The notes beneath the pieces were generated by a model that was not told where the DNA came from, made no database searches, and was given only the letters and a program-made list of their open reading frames with translations. This document shows positions 36,588 to 46,018 of a stretch of 64,000 nt of DNA, piece after piece; the first letter of the stretch is position 1; every line of letters starts with the position of its first letter. The stretch lies in contig NZ_JAHCSG010000001.1 of assembly GCF_018474015.1 (NCBI RefSeq), positions 248,001 to 312,000 of the forward strand, read 5' to 3'. Source of the DNA: Williamsia sp. CHRR-6 (GTDB taxonomy: Bacteria > Actinomycetota > Actinomycetes > Mycobacteriales > Mycobacteriaceae). The position numbers and the translations under genes were made by a program.

Positions 36588-37493
36588 TCAACGCAGGCGC
36601 CACGGCTCGTACGCTCTCGGGTCACCGATCGGTTCGAGATGGATGGTGACATGCATGTGCTCGAGCGCGCCGAGAAGGTCGTGCTCGACGCGCTCGACAA
36701 GGTCGTGGCCCTGCTGCACCGTCCACTCCCCGGGCACCAGCATGTGGAGTTGGACGAACCGTTCGTGACCGGACTCCCGCGTCCGGATGTCATGGAAATC
36801 AACATCATCGGCCCGGTATCGGTCGAGCACCGCCTCGATCGCCGCGCGTTCGGCGTCGGGTAGTGCGGTGTCCATCAGGCCGGCACTCGACCGCCACACC
36901 AGCCGACCGCCGACGGCGAGGATGTTCACCGCGACCGCCATCGCGATCACCGCATCCAGCCACAGCCATCCCGTCAGCGCCACCAAGATCACCCCCACCA
37001 CCACCCCGGCCGTGGTCCATACGTCGGTGAGCAGATGGGCACCGTCGGCCTCGAGGGTGTGGGATCGATGCGCGCGACCCACCCGCACCAGCAGCACCCC
37101 GACGGCCCCATTGAGCGCTGTGGCCACCACTGCGATCCCCAGACCCATTCCGACAGCATCCAATTCGGCCGGGTGCAGCAGCCTGTTGACTGCGGCCACC
37201 ATGATCAGGCCCGCCGCGACGACGATCATCACGCCCTCGAACACCGCGGAGAAGTACTCGGCCTTGGTGTGGCCAAAATTGTGATCGTCGTCGGCGGGTT
37301 TGGCAGCCACCCGCAGCGCGATGAACGCACCGACCGCGGCCACGACGTTCACCAGGGACTCAGCGGCATCCGACAGCAAGCCCACCGAACCGGACACCTG
37401 CCACGCAACGACTTTCAGCGCGATGACAACGACCGATGCGACGATGCTGATCAGGGCGTAGCGAGACAGGTCGGCCCGGGCGTGCGCGTTCAC
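36588..37493 (-). CDS. Cation diffusion facilitator (CDF) metal transporter
   Basis: 301 residues from GTG 37493 with AGGATG upstream. The frame opens 18 nt earlier. Six membrane segments lie in the first 205 residues. The metal site residues are in LLSDAAESLVN (segment 2) and EADGAHLLTDVWTTAG (segment 5). The cytosolic C-terminal domain ends HMHVTIHLEP. CDF proteins exchange Zn, Fe, Co or Mn for protons. The substrate is not decided by sequence, and there is no adjacent regulator. Confidence 0.92.
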   Translation of the reverse strand: MNAHARADLSRYALISIVASVVVIALKVVAWQVSGSVGLLSDAAESLVNVVAAVGAFIALRVAAKPADDDHNFGHTKAEYFSAVFEGVMIVVAAGLIMVAAVNRLLHPAELDAVGMGLGIAVVATALNGAVGVLLVRVGRAHRSHTLEADGAHLLTDVWTTAGVVVGVILVALTGWLWLDAVIAMAVAVNILAVGGRLVWRSSAGLMDTALPDAERAAIEAVLDRYRADDVDFHDIRTRESGHERFVQLHMLVPGEWTVQQGHDLVERVEHDLLGALEHMHVTIHLEPIGDPRAYEPWRLR

Positions 37494-37596
37494 GTAATCA
37501 TCCTGCCCCACCCGAATGCTCGTGATGCATGCCTTCGGCGGCGCCGGAGAACCACGCTCAATGCGGCGAGTACGACCACGGCGTGGTGGTGGTCAC

Positions 37597-37941
37597 CTAT
37601 GTCGACTGCGACGCACTGAGATCAGTACGCACGAGCACTGCCTCGACCGGATCGGGTTCGAATCCGAATCGAGCGAGGTGATCCTCGATTCCCGCCCACT
37701 CATCATGGGCGTAGGTCTTCCACTCCAGTTCGTACCCGCCGGTGTCGGCCAGCCGCGCCTCTCGCTCGATCACAGCGGCCAGATCGGCGACGTGCAGCGA
37801 GACGGCGACGATCCGACACTCGGATCGGTCCGCCGACCACTCGCGCACCACGTCTGCGTCGTCGCTCCATTCACCTGACGCGCGCCGCCCCTCGTCGAGA
37901 ACACTCAGCTCCTCGATCCCGGGACCGCTCGATCCGAGCAT
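37597..37941 (-). pseudogene. GNAT-like N-terminal fragment, possibly truncated
   Basis: 114 residues from an ATG one base after the M3-peptidase stop. YELEWKTYAHDE and ARFGFEPDPVEAVLVRTDLS resemble the N-terminal portion of a class of two-part GNAT acetyltransferases. The frame ends right there, before an acetyl-CoA-binding domain (no R/QxxGxG/A motif). I could not find the missing domain in other frames of the 100 bp downstream. It may be a remnant or a free-standing small domain. Confidence 0.5.
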
Positions 37942-37942
37942 C

Positions 37943-39979
37943 TCAGCCGGTCGAGACCTCGAGCCCCCGTCGCCGCAGCAGCGGCTCGATGCGAGCCTTG
38001 CGGCCGAGCAGTTTCTGGTGTGCAGCAATGGGATCCACGCTGTCACCACGCGACAGGGTGGCGTCGGCGAATTGCGCGCCGTTGGTTCGGGTGAGACCAC
38101 CGTTGTCCAGAAACCACTGCTCGGTCTCGGCGTCGAGCACCTCTGACCAGATGTAGGAGTAATAGCCAGCCGCATACCCGCCACCAAAGATGTGGTTGAA
38201 GTAGGCGGTGCGGTAGCGCGGCGGGATCAGCTCGGAATACACCCCGGCGTCCCGCAGCGCCTGCTCCTCGAACGCCTCGATGTCACTCACCTCGTCGTCG
38301 GCGGTCAGGCGATGCCACGCCAGATCGAGCACCGAGGCGGCGAGGTATTCGATGGTGGCGTAGGCGGTTTCGACCGCGGTCGCCTCACGGCCAGCCTGTG
38401 CCAACTCGGCCGGGATGGGATCACCGGTGCGATGGTGGCGGGCGTAGTTGGCCAACACCTCAGGGTGCAGAGCCCACATCTCGTTGACCTGCGAGGGGAA
38501 CTCGACGAAGTCACGGGGCACCGAGGTACCCGACTGCGAGGGGTAACGAACCGCCGAGAGCAGACCGTGCAGCGTGTGACCGAACTCGTGGAACAGGGTG
38601 GTGAGCTGATCGAAATCGAGCAGACAGGGTTGTCCCGGTTGGGGTTTGGTCACGTTCAACACGTTGACGATGATGGGGCGGGTGGCCAGCAGGTCGGACT
38701 GGTCGACGATGTTGTTCATCCAGGCCCCGCCCCGCTTGCTGGGCCGGGCGTAGAAGTCACCGAGGTACAGGCCGATCGAGGTCCCGTTGGCGTCAAACAC
38801 CTCCCAGGTCCGCACGTCGGGATGGTAGGACGGCAGCTCGGTGCGCTCCCGGAACGACAACCCGTAGAGGACGTGCGCAGCGTGGAACACGCCGTCGTGC
38901 AACACAGTGTTCAACTCGCAGTAGTCGGCGAAGTCGTCGATCGGGACCGATGACTGCGACCTGCGCAACGCAGCCAACCAGTACTGCATGTCCCATGCTT
39001 CGATGTCGCCGCCCGCCAACTTGCGCAGGCGGGTCAGCTCCCGTCCCCCAGCCCGCATGGCGGCCACTGACAGGTCGGCGAGCATCGACTCCACGGCGGC
39101 GGCATCTGGGGCGGTCTGCTCGGCGAGTACGTATTCGGCGTGATCGCGATATCCGAGCAACTGCGCCCGCTGCGCACGAAGCGTCACGATCTCGAGAACA
39201 ATTGCGCGGGTGTCGAACTCGTTGCCGCGCAGACACCTGCCCACCGACGCCTCGAACAGCCGCCGCCTGGTGATGGAATTCGTGAGTGCTGCCAGGGCGG
39301 ACTGTCCGGTCGGCAGCCCCAGCGTCAACAGATAGCCCCGCTCATGACCTGCGTCGACCGCCGCAGCCTTCGCGGCTGCGATGGCGGCCTCGCCCAGACC
39401 GTCGAGGTCGGCCACGTCGTCGATCAGCACTGCCGCAGCGTTGCTCTCGCCCAGCACCTTCTGCGAGAACGAGGTGGTCAGCACCGACAGGCGTGCCGAA
39501 ATCTCCCGCATCTGTTGCTGACCGTCGTCGTCCAGAGCAGCGCCCGCGCGTACCGAGTCACGAAAAGTCCTCTCCAGCAGCCGCATCGACGGTTCATCGA
39601 GCCCGAGTGCGGCGCGGTCGTCGTGCAGACGCCGGATCCTGGCGAACAAGGCGGGGTTCAATGCGACCGCATCGTTGTGCGCTGCAAGCTTGGCGGCCAA
39701 CTCTTGGGCGATGGCATCTCGCTCGGGGTTGGAGTCGGGCCCGATGAGGTTGTAGAAGATGCCCGCCGCCTGCGACAACGCCTGACCCGAGCGCTCGAGT
39801 GCCTCGATGGTGTTGGTGAAGGTCGGCTCCTGGGGGCTGCCTGCGATGGCGTCGACCTCACGTAGGTGCTCAGCCATCGCCTCGGTGAACGCAGGCAGGA
39901 AGTCCGAGTCTGAAATGGCCCCGAAATCGGGCAGACCGTGCAGCAGGGGACTCGGCGCGAGAACAGGATTCGTCGACAT
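37943..39979 (-). CDS. M3-family zinc metallopeptidase (oligopeptidase A / dipeptidyl carboxypeptidase type)
   Basis: 678 residues. The zinc motif HEFGH is at 464-468 in TLFHEFGHTLHGLLS, with the downstream glutamate in the following helices. GLYLGDFYARPSKRGGAWMN and FNHIFGGGYAAGYYSYIWSE are typical M3A segments. It is a cytosolic enzyme that degrades short peptides. There is no signal peptide. It precedes the GNAT-like fragment with one base between stop and start. Confidence 0.95.
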   Translation of the reverse strand: MSTNPVLAPSPLLHGLPDFGAISDSDFLPAFTEAMAEHLREVDAIAGSPQEPTFTNTIEALERSGQALSQAAGIFYNLIGPDSNPERDAIAQELAAKLAAHNDAVALNPALFARIRRLHDDRAALGLDEPSMRLLERTFRDSVRAGAALDDDGQQQMREISARLSVLTTSFSQKVLGESNAAAVLIDDVADLDGLGEAAIAAAKAAAVDAGHERGYLLTLGLPTGQSALAALTNSITRRRLFEASVGRCLRGNEFDTRAIVLEIVTLRAQRAQLLGYRDHAEYVLAEQTAPDAAAVESMLADLSVAAMRAGGRELTRLRKLAGGDIEAWDMQYWLAALRRSQSSVPIDDFADYCELNTVLHDGVFHAAHVLYGLSFRERTELPSYHPDVRTWEVFDANGTSIGLYLGDFYARPSKRGGAWMNNIVDQSDLLATRPIIVNVLNVTKPQPGQPCLLDFDQLTTLFHEFGHTLHGLLSAVRYPSQSGTSVPRDFVEFPSQVNEMWALHPEVLANYARHHRTGDPIPAELAQAGREATAVETAYATIEYLAASVLDLAWHRLTADDEVSDIEAFEEQALRDAGVYSELIPPRYRTAYFNHIFGGGYAAGYYSYIWSEVLDAETEQWFLDNGGLTRTNGAQFADATLSRGDSVDPIAAHQKLLGRKARIEPLLRRRGLEVSTG

Positions 39980-40030
39980 CAGTCCATCGTATCGACCGAT
40001 CTCACCGGCGCCGGTCGGGATCGAGTGACG

Positions 40031-41899
40031 CTACTTGCCCTTCGGCTTGTCGCTGGCGGCGTCGGCTGACAGCGCGGCGACGAAGGCCTCCTGCGGCACC
40101 TCCACCCGACCGATGGTCTTCATCCGCTTCTTGCCTTCCTTCTGCTTTTCCAACAGCTTGCGCTTGCGGCTGATGTCGCCGCCGTAGCACTTGGCCAGCA
40201 CGTCCTTGCGGATGGCCCGGATGTTCTCGCGCGCAATGATTTTCGAGCCGATCGCCGCCTGCACCGGTACCTCGAACTGCTGGCGGGGGATGAGTTCTTT
40301 GAGTTTGGTGGTCATCTTGTTGCCGTAGGCGAACGCAGCGTCCTTGTGCACGATCGCACTGAACGCATCCACCGCCTCACCCTGCAGCAGGATGTCCACC
40401 TTCACCAACGCCGATTCCTGCTCGCCTGCCTCCTCGTAATCGAGGCTGGCGTAACCGCGGGTGCGTGACTTCAACGAGTCGAAGAAGTCGAAGATGATCT
40501 CGGCCATCGGCATGGTGTAGCGCAGCTCCACCCGGGTCTCCGAGAGGTAGTCCATGCCGCCAAGCTCTCCGCGGCGCGACTGACACAACTCCATGATGGT
40601 GCCGACGAACTCGCTCGGGGCGATCACCGTGGTCTTCACGATCGGCTCGAAGATGGCTTGGGCCTTGCCATCTGGCCAATCCGAGGGGTTGGTGACGATT
40701 TGCTCCCGACCGTCCTCGGCAACCAACCGGTACACGACGTTGGGTGCGGTGGAGATGAGGTCGAGGCCGAATTCACGTTCGAGACGTTCGCGGGTGATCT
40801 CCATGTGCAGCAGACCCAGGAATCCGCAGCGGAATCCGAAGCCCAGGGCCACCGACGTCTCAGGCTCCCAACTCAATGCGGCGTCGTTGAGCTGCAACTT
40901 CTCCAGCGCGTCACGCAGGTCGGGGTAGTCCGACCCGTCCACCGGATAGAGCCCCGAGTACACCATCGGGCGTGGCTCGCGGTAGCCGGTCAGGGCTTCG
41001 GTGGCGCCATTGCGGGCCGAGGTGACGGTGTCGCCGACCTTCGACTGCCGAACGTCTTTGACTCCGGTGATCAGGTAGCCGACCTCCCCCACGCCCAGGC
41101 CCGCCGTCGGCTTGGGTTCTGGTGAGACGATGCCCACCTCGAGCAGCTCATGGGTGGTGCCGGTCGACATCATCTCGATCTTCTCGCGCGGCACCAGCCG
41201 TCCGTCGACCACGCGGACGTAGGTGACCACCCCGCGATAGGTGTCATAGACCGAGTCGAAGATCATCGCCCGCGCGGGGGCGTCGGCATCGCCTACCGGT
41301 GCGGGCACGACCCGCACCACCTCGTCGAGCAACTCCTTGACACCGACGCCGGTCTTACCCGACACCCGCAGCACGTCGTCGGGTTCGCAGCCGACGATGT
41401 GGGCGATCTCGGCGGCATAGCGGTCGGGATCGGCAGCGGGCAGGTCGATCTTGTTGAGGACCGGGATGATGGTGAGGTCTTTGTCCATGGCCAGGTACAG
41501 GTTGGCCAACGTCTGCGCCTCGATGCCCTGGGCGGCGTCGACCAGCAGCACCGCTCCCTCGCACGCCTCCAAAGCCCGCGACACCTCGTAGGTGAAGTCG
41601 ACGTGGCCGGGGGTGTCGATGAGATGCATGACGTAGTCGGTGGTCTCGCCGTCATCGCCGGTCACCTGCCACGGCAGACGCACGTTCTGCGCCTTGATGG
41701 TGATTCCACGCTCGCGCTCGATGTCCATCCGGTCGAGGTATTGCGCACGCATCGCCCGGTCGTCGACCACACCGGTGAGCTGCAGCATCCGGTCGGCCAG
41801 CGTCGATTTGCCGTGGTCGATGTGGGCGATGATGCAGAAGTTACGGATCCGGGACGGATCTGTGAAAGTGGTGTCGGCGAAACTGGGAATCGAACTCAC
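40031..41899 (-). CDS. lepA: Elongation factor 4 (LepA)
   Basis: 622 residues, full length. A ribosome-associated GTPase that back-translocates or rescues stalled complexes. G1 is AHIDHGKST, then [22 protein letters not shown] and [10 protein letters not shown]. The C-terminal domain specific to LepA includes [24 protein letters not shown], split around [15 protein letters not shown]. The annotated GTG start has its GAGGA directly against it, so the exact start is slightly uncertain. Confidence 0.97.
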   Translation of the reverse strand: MSSIPSFADTTFTDPSRIRNFCIIAHIDHGKSTLADRMLQLTGVVDDRAMRAQYLDRMDIERERGITIKAQNVRLPWQVTGDDGETTDYVMHLIDTPGHVDFTYEVSRALEACEGAVLLVDAAQGIEAQTLANLYLAMDKDLTIIPVLNKIDLPAADPDRYAAEIAHIVGCEPDDVLRVSGKTGVGVKELLDEVVRVVPAPVGDADAPARAMIFDSVYDTYRGVVTYVRVVDGRLVPREKIEMMSTGTTHELLEVGIVSPEPKPTAGLGVGEVGYLITGVKDVRQSKVGDTVTSARNGATEALTGYREPRPMVYSGLYPVDGSDYPDLRDALEKLQLNDAALSWEPETSVALGFGFRCGFLGLLHMEITRERLEREFGLDLISTAPNVVYRLVAEDGREQIVTNPSDWPDGKAQAIFEPIVKTTVIAPSEFVGTIMELCQSRRGELGGMDYLSETRVELRYTMPMAEIIFDFFDSLKSRTRGYASLDYEEAGEQESALVKVDILLQGEAVDAFSAIVHKDAAFAYGNKMTTKLKELIPRQQFEVPVQAAIGSKIIARENIRAIRKDVLAKCYGGDISRKRKLLEKQKEGKKRMKTIGRVEVPQEAFVAALSADAASDKPKGK

Positions 41900-41984
41900 T
41901 CCTCATGGCGGGTGGATGACTCCAGTTTGGCACGTCGGCGCACGCCTCGAACGCCACCGGCCCGACGGGTGGAGGCGACGTGGT

Positions 41985-42344
41985 TCAGCGACGGGCCAGG
42001 CGCGGGCGGCCGATCTTCGCGGTGATCGAGCTGATGGCACCGGATTCGTCGAAGGTGAACGACTCGCGCACCGGAACCGCGAGGCGGTGCAGGGCGATCA
42101 CGGTGAACGTCGCGTGCGCCACGCCGTCGGTGACAGTGGCGGCAAAATCCGCGGTACCCGAGATCGGGGCGAACAACGGCGACGTCCGCAGCGTGCGGAT
42201 GATGTGGGCGCCGTCACGGCCGGTGGTGATGCCGTTCTCCACCCGACGGCAGTCCGGGGTCACCCGGACGTCGGAGGGGTCCTTCGTGGCGAGGGCATCG
42301 ACGTAGGCCCGGGCGGCGGCGATGCGCTCATCGTCGGAGATCAT
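41985..42344 (-). CDS. Small SnoaL/NTF2-like fold protein, hypothetical
   Basis: 119 residues from ATG 42344. The N-terminal helix (DDERIAAARAYVDALATKDPSD) and beta-rich remainder ending in FTFDESGAISSITAKIG suggest an NTF2/SnoaL-like fold. There are no recognisable catalytic residues. The longer open frame upstream is the shadow of the TetR gene. Same strand as the TetR/monooxygenase pair and 70 bp downstream of it, so possible co-transcription. Confidence 0.65.
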   Translation of the reverse strand: MISDDERIAAARAYVDALATKDPSDVRVTPDCRRVENGITTGRDGAHIIRTLRTSPLFAPISGTADFAATVTDGVAHATFTVIALHRLAVPVRESFTFDESGAISSITAKIGRPRLARR

Positions 42345-42414
42345 GACCGATGACCGTACACCGGTGCATCCGCAGCCCGATGGCCCACGGGCTCGAACCC
42401 CGGTGACCACCCGC

Positions 42415-43137
42415 TCAGCACCGCCCCATCCTCGACAGCGTCTCCGACAGCACATCGACATGGGCGACGGCCGCACCGACCGCGTCGGCGAGCGCGGCAT
42501 CCGGTGGCCGACGCTCACCGACGACAAGCGCCACGGCCTGCGCCAACGTGGCGGCGGGATCATCGACCGCGAGCGGATCTGAGTTCGTCGCGCCCAGCCG
42601 CTCGACGAATCCCTGCAGCAGGACATCGAGCACGAAGGCCTGTCGCCCGGGATCGGTGTCGGTGTCGATGATCCCGTGTCGCCGCCACACCGGCAAGATC
42701 GCGTCGAGGAGTGCGCGCGGCCCCGCCAACTCCACCATCTCGCGCGATCGAGGGTCATCGACCAGCCCGGCGAACACATCGCGGTCGCGGCCCAGGAACG
42801 CGTGCAGCAGCGGGAAGCTCTGGCTCGACTCCAACACGTGCACACAGAATCTCGACGGCATCACCGACTCGGCGTCGGTGAGCACCTGGCTGCGGTATCT
42901 CTTGTTGATCTCGGCGAGATCATCAGCCACCAGGCTGATGAAGAGGTCCTCCTTCGACGGCCAGTACAGGTACGCGGTGCCCTTGCCGACGCCGGCGACT
43001 CGCGCGATCTCGGCGACAGTGAGTCCCCGCGATCCCCTGCGTAGCAGGAGATCGCGGGCGGCCGCCTCGATCCGGGCGGCCTTGAGACCGTCAGGACGCG
43101 ACAAGATCGGCTCGCGTGGCGTCACGTTCGCTGTCAC
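42415..43137 (-). CDS. TetR-family regulator linked to a flavin monooxygenase
   Basis: 240 residues from GTG 43137, which overlaps the monooxygenase 3' end by 47 bp. A GTG at 43125 is nearly as good. The helix-turn-helix is VAEIARVAGVGKGTAYLYWPSKEDLF. The long helical ligand domain follows. Being in the same transcript as the monooxygenase, it probably represses its own operon at the palindrome found upstream. The inducer is unknown. Confidence 0.85.
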   Translation of the reverse strand: MTANVTPREPILSRPDGLKAARIEAAARDLLLRRGSRGLTVAEIARVAGVGKGTAYLYWPSKEDLFISLVADDLAEINKRYRSQVLTDAESVMPSRFCVHVLESSQSFPLLHAFLGRDRDVFAGLVDDPRSREMVELAGPRALLDAILPVWRRHGIIDTDTDPGRQAFVLDVLLQGFVERLGATNSDPLAVDDPAATLAQAVALVVGERRPPDAALADAVGAAVAHVDVLSETLSRMGRC

Positions 43138-44377
43138 CGTGCAATGCCTTGGGCAGTGGCGGCAGAGAGATCTCACTGTCCTTGCGCTTGTCGGCCGCAC
43201 GGACCCACGGTGAACGGCGCAGCAACCACCCGACGACGGGAAGGAACAGCAGCTTGGTGGCCAACGACCGGTCCCCGAGCTCCTTGTAGGTGTGCGGGGT
43301 GAAGAACGGCCGCTGCACCAAGGCGTGCTCCTGGTAGAAATCGATCGTCGGTCGCATTGTCTGCTCCCACACCTCCAAGGCACGGTCCATGTTGTCGGGG
43401 TGGCGCTCGAGGGCGTCACCGAGCAGCACCGCGCCGGTGATCCCCGCCGACACACCCATTCCGGCGTAGAGGGTGACACACCAGGCCGCGTCGCCGACGA
43501 GGACCACTCGATTGTTGTGCCAGCGGTCCATCTTCACCTGCTCGACGGAGTCGAACAAGACGTCGTCGCCGGCCTTCTCCATCGCCGCGATGGCGTCGGT
43601 GAGGGTCTCGCCGAGCGGCTGGGGACCGAAGACCTCACGGATCCGATCCGCCGGCCGGTGGGTGAACTCGGCGTCGACGTCGCTGGTCTCGTAGGAGAAC
43701 AACACGGTCGGGTTGTGGTCGGCGAATGCGAACAGCCACATCGATCTGCCCACCTCGATCAGAGCTGCACCTTCGCCCTTCTTCAATCCCTTGGGCGTAC
43801 CCGGGAACTCGAACGCGGCGATGATGTGGTTGAGCCGATGCAGATACTTCTCGTGCGGCCCGAACGCCAGCCGCCGGACCGTCGAGCGCAGGCCGTCGGC
43901 GCCGACCACCAGATCGAAGCGCTCGGTCACCCGGGTGTCGTCGGCGGTGTTGTGCAGATCCACGTCCACACCGTCGGCGTCCTGCCGGATGTCGGTGGGG
44001 ACGGTGGAGAAGCGAACCTCGACGTCGGCGGGCAACTTCGCCCACGCGGCCTCCTCCACGTCACCGCGGACCATCTGCCACGGCTCACCGGGCAGTGCGG
44101 TGTAGGCCAGACCGCGTGAGCGTCCGCCCTGGCGGTCGATGTCGAGGTGGACACCGATGTTGCCGCGGTCGTGCACCCCGTCGAGGATGCCGAGCCGGTC
44201 GGCCGCGCTGCGCCCCGAGCCGAACATGGCGATGAAGTACCCGCCGTCGCGACGCTTGCTCGCCTTCTCCACGATCACCGGACTCCATCCCGCCTGGAGC
44301 AGCCGAATCGCGGTGGCGATTCCACTGACTCCGAGACCGACGACCAATACCTTTCGCGTGCTCTGTGATTTCGTCAT
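43091..44377 (-). CDS. FAD-dependent monooxygenase (PHBH-like)
   Basis: 428 residues. The FAD-binding GxGxxG is VVGLGVSGIATAIRLL. The DG motif is VVGADGLRSTVRRLA, and the GD motif is VLVGDAAWCVTLYAGMGVSAG. These are group A flavoprotein hydroxylase features. Such enzymes hydroxylate aromatic compounds, polyketides or antibiotics (for example Tet(X)- or rifampicin-type). The hydrophobic C-terminal region (KLLFLPVVGWLLRRSP) may touch the membrane. A -10 box ends 6 nt before the ATG, so its mRNA is probably leaderless. Confidence 0.88.
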   Translation of the reverse strand: MTKSQSTRKVLVVGLGVSGIATAIRLLQAGWSPVIVEKASKRRDGGYFIAMFGSGRSAADRLGILDGVHDRGNIGVHLDIDRQGGRSRGLAYTALPGEPWQMVRGDVEEAAWAKLPADVEVRFSTVPTDIRQDADGVDVDLHNTADDTRVTERFDLVVGADGLRSTVRRLAFGPHEKYLHRLNHIIAAFEFPGTPKGLKKGEGAALIEVGRSMWLFAFADHNPTVLFSYETSDVDAEFTHRPADRIREVFGPQPLGETLTDAIAAMEKAGDDVLFDSVEQVKMDRWHNNRVVLVGDAAWCVTLYAGMGVSAGITGAVLLGDALERHPDNMDRALEVWEQTMRPTIDFYQEHALVQRPFFTPHTYKELGDRSLATKLLFLPVVGWLLRRSPWVRAADKRKDSEISLPPLPKALHGDSERDATRADLVAS

Positions 44378-44383
44378 ACCCCG

Positions 44384-44416
44384 ATAGTACCACTGACCAA
44401 TTTGGTCATTTGGTCA
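44384..44416 (-). promoter_or_regulatory. Leaderless promoter and TetR-type operator of the monooxygenase operon
   Basis: On the minus strand TACTAT (complement of 44384-44389) is a good -10 box, placing the transcription start at or next to the ATG. Just upstream lies the perfect 7-1-7 palindrome TGACCAATTTGGTCA (44394-44408), followed by a third half-site TTTGGTCA (44409-44416). The operator occupies the -10/-35 spacer, so bound repressor would block RNA polymerase. Confidence 0.7.
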
Positions 44417-44518
44417 TCCAATGCCACTGCTCATCCGATAAGCGGCCACCGTTGGACGCGGCGAGCGCACGGGCGCCACGCGACGTGGGTACACGCATGC
44501 ACCCGCTAAGTTGCTCCC

Positions 44519-45091
44519 ATGGCCTCATGGACGAACACCGCACTGCGTCTCGCGCGTCAGTACGGACCACGCCTCTTCGCCGAGCTGAAACGATCCGGTG
44601 CGCTGGACAAAGGCCGAGAGGCGATCACCGCTCGCATGGGAAGTGCCGCCGCCTCTCAGGCGCCGGCCCCGGGCCGACCGCCGGGACGTCCGGTCACCGA
44701 GTCTGCTCGACCCACGGCCGACCGCGCGCGGCGCATCGAGTACTCACCCACCCTTGACGGCGACGCCGATCCCGGCGAGATCGTCTGGACCTGGGTCACT
44801 TTCGAAGAAGACGCCAGCCAGGGCAAGGACCGACCGGTACTCGTCGTGGGCCGCGAGGGCGATCACCTCCTCGGTCTGATGCTCTCCAGTCAGGCCCATC
44901 GCGCCGACGACCCAGACTGGACCGAGATCGGTACCGGCAGCTGGGACGGTGGCCACAAGGTGAGCTATCTGCGCCTCAACCGTGTCCTCGACGTACCCGA
45001 GGCCGGTATCCGACGCGAAGGCGCCATCCTGGATCGCAATCGATTCGATGCTGTGGCAACACGTCTGCGCTCGGACTACGGCTGGAGCTGA
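44519..45091 (+). CDS. PemK/MazF-like protein without adjacent antitoxin
   Basis: 190 residues. The C-terminal 115 or so look like a PemK/MazF fold: GEIVWTWVTFEED, GKDRPVLVVGREGDHLLGLMLSS and VSYLRLNRVLDVPEAGI. The N-terminal 70 residues are an added segment with a short amphipathic helix and a Pro/Ala/Arg-rich linker. No small antitoxin ORF lies next to it. Location and length match Rv2405 of M. tuberculosis. It may not be a toxin at all. Toxicity and RNase activity cannot be read from the sequence. Confidence 0.7.
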   Translation: MASWTNTALRLARQYGPRLFAELKRSGALDKGREAITARMGSAAASQAPAPGRPPGRPVTESARPTADRARRIEYSPTLDGDADPGEIVWTWVTFEEDASQGKDRPVLVVGREGDHLLGLMLSSQAHRADDPDWTEIGTGSWDGGHKVSYLRLNRVLDVPEAGIRREGAILDRNRFDAVATRLRSDYGWS

Positions 45092-45123
45092 CCCCGCCCG
45101 GTTCGGTGCCCCACCAGTGAGTC

Positions 45124-45157
45124 CTGACCCCCAGACCGGATCGGTCGGCAGGGTCAG
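45124..45157. terminator. Bidirectional hairpin between convergent genes
   Basis: Outer arms CTGACCC (45124-45130) and GGGTCAG (45151-45157) enclose inner arms GACCG (45134-45138) and CGGTC (45142-45146). The two-tier stem lies in the 78-bp gap between the PemK-like and transglutaminase-like genes, fitting a shared terminator. Confidence 0.55.
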
Positions 45158-45169
45158 ACTCGCGCAGGG

Positions 45170-46018
45170 TCAGGCCAGGCGGGTGATCTCCACGACGACA
45201 TCGAGATCGGTGGCCCCGCCACCGGTGTAGATCCCCTTGAGCGGCGGCACATCTGAGTAGTCGCGCCCGATGCCGACCGAGACGTGTTGTTCGTTGACCG
45301 GCACATCGTTGGTCGGATCCCAGCCCCACCAGCCGCCGGTCCATGCCTCGATCCAGGCGTGGCTTTGGCCCTCGACCACCTTGTTGATGATCGCGTCCTG
45401 CGCCGGATGCAGGTAGCCCGAGACGTAGCGCGCTGGAATTCCCAAGCTGCGCAACATCAACAGGGTGAGGTGGGCGTAGTCCTGACAGACGCCTTTGCGT
45501 TCACTCCACGCGTCGACCGCGCTGGTGTGCACGCCGGTGGTTCCGGGCACGTACTCCATCTCGGTGTTGACGTAGGCGCACACCGCCTCCACCGCCGCCT
45601 CCGGGTCCAGGCCACGTGCGAGCTTCTTCGCGGTGGAGGCCAGGGAACGGTTGCGCGGTACGTATGCAGTCGGCACCAGGAACTCGTCGTACCGGTCGAC
45701 GACGTAGGCCGAACGGATATCGTCGAACCCGAGTTGATCTGCGGCACTGGGACGTTCACCCGGCTCGGTCTCCACCACCGACGACCCGGACACCTCGAGC
45801 TCCTCATGGGGTGCGTGTAGGTCGAAGGCGGTGACCGCAGTCCCCCAGTAGTCGGTGTAGCGGTAGGAGCGGGTGGCGGGCACCGTCTCCACCCGGTTGA
45901 CGATCACGTTTTGCCGCGCATCGCTGCGCGGGGTCAGCCGCGCTTCGTTGTAGGAGGAGGTGACCGGCGCGTTGTAGGCAAAGCCGGTCGAGTGGACGAC
46001 ACGCAGACGCCAGCTCAC
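45170..46018 (-). CDS. Transglutaminase-like cysteine protein
   Basis: 282 residues. An N-terminal beta domain (bacterial transglutaminase-like, about 1-85) precedes the papain-like core with the triad C178 (RKGVCQDYAHL), H220 (GQSHAWIEAW) and D234 (WGWDPTND). The start overlaps the alpha-E gene by 4 bp (GTGA). It is the last gene of the ATP-grasp / alpha-E / transglutaminase operon, conserved in many bacteria (Rv2409c here). It likely cleaves or modifies isopeptide bonds in a peptide product of the ATP-grasp enzyme. Confidence 0.88.
   Translation of the reverse strand: MSWRLRVVHSTGFAYNAPVTSSYNEARLTPRSDARQNVIVNRVETVPATRSYRYTDYWGTAVTAFDLHAPHEELEVSGSSVVETEPGERPSAADQLGFDDIRSAYVVDRYDEFLVPTAYVPRNRSLASTAKKLARGLDPEAAVEAVCAYVNTEMEYVPGTTGVHTSAVDAWSERKGVCQDYAHLTLLMLRSLGIPARYVSGYLHPAQDAIINKVVEGQSHAWIEAWTGGWWGWDPTNDVPVNEQHVSVGIGRDYSDVPPLKGIYTGGGATDLDVVVEITRLA

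Noticed and set aside
43091-44377. Antibiotic-inactivating monooxygenase (Tet(X)- or Rox-type)
   Set aside because: The FAD motifs are common to the whole PHBH-like superfamily, and no substrate-specific feature could be seen.
44519-45091. Complete toxin-antitoxin module
   Set aside because: No antitoxin-sized ORF with a DNA-binding motif lies directly up- or downstream, so only a solitary PemK/MazF-like protein is called.
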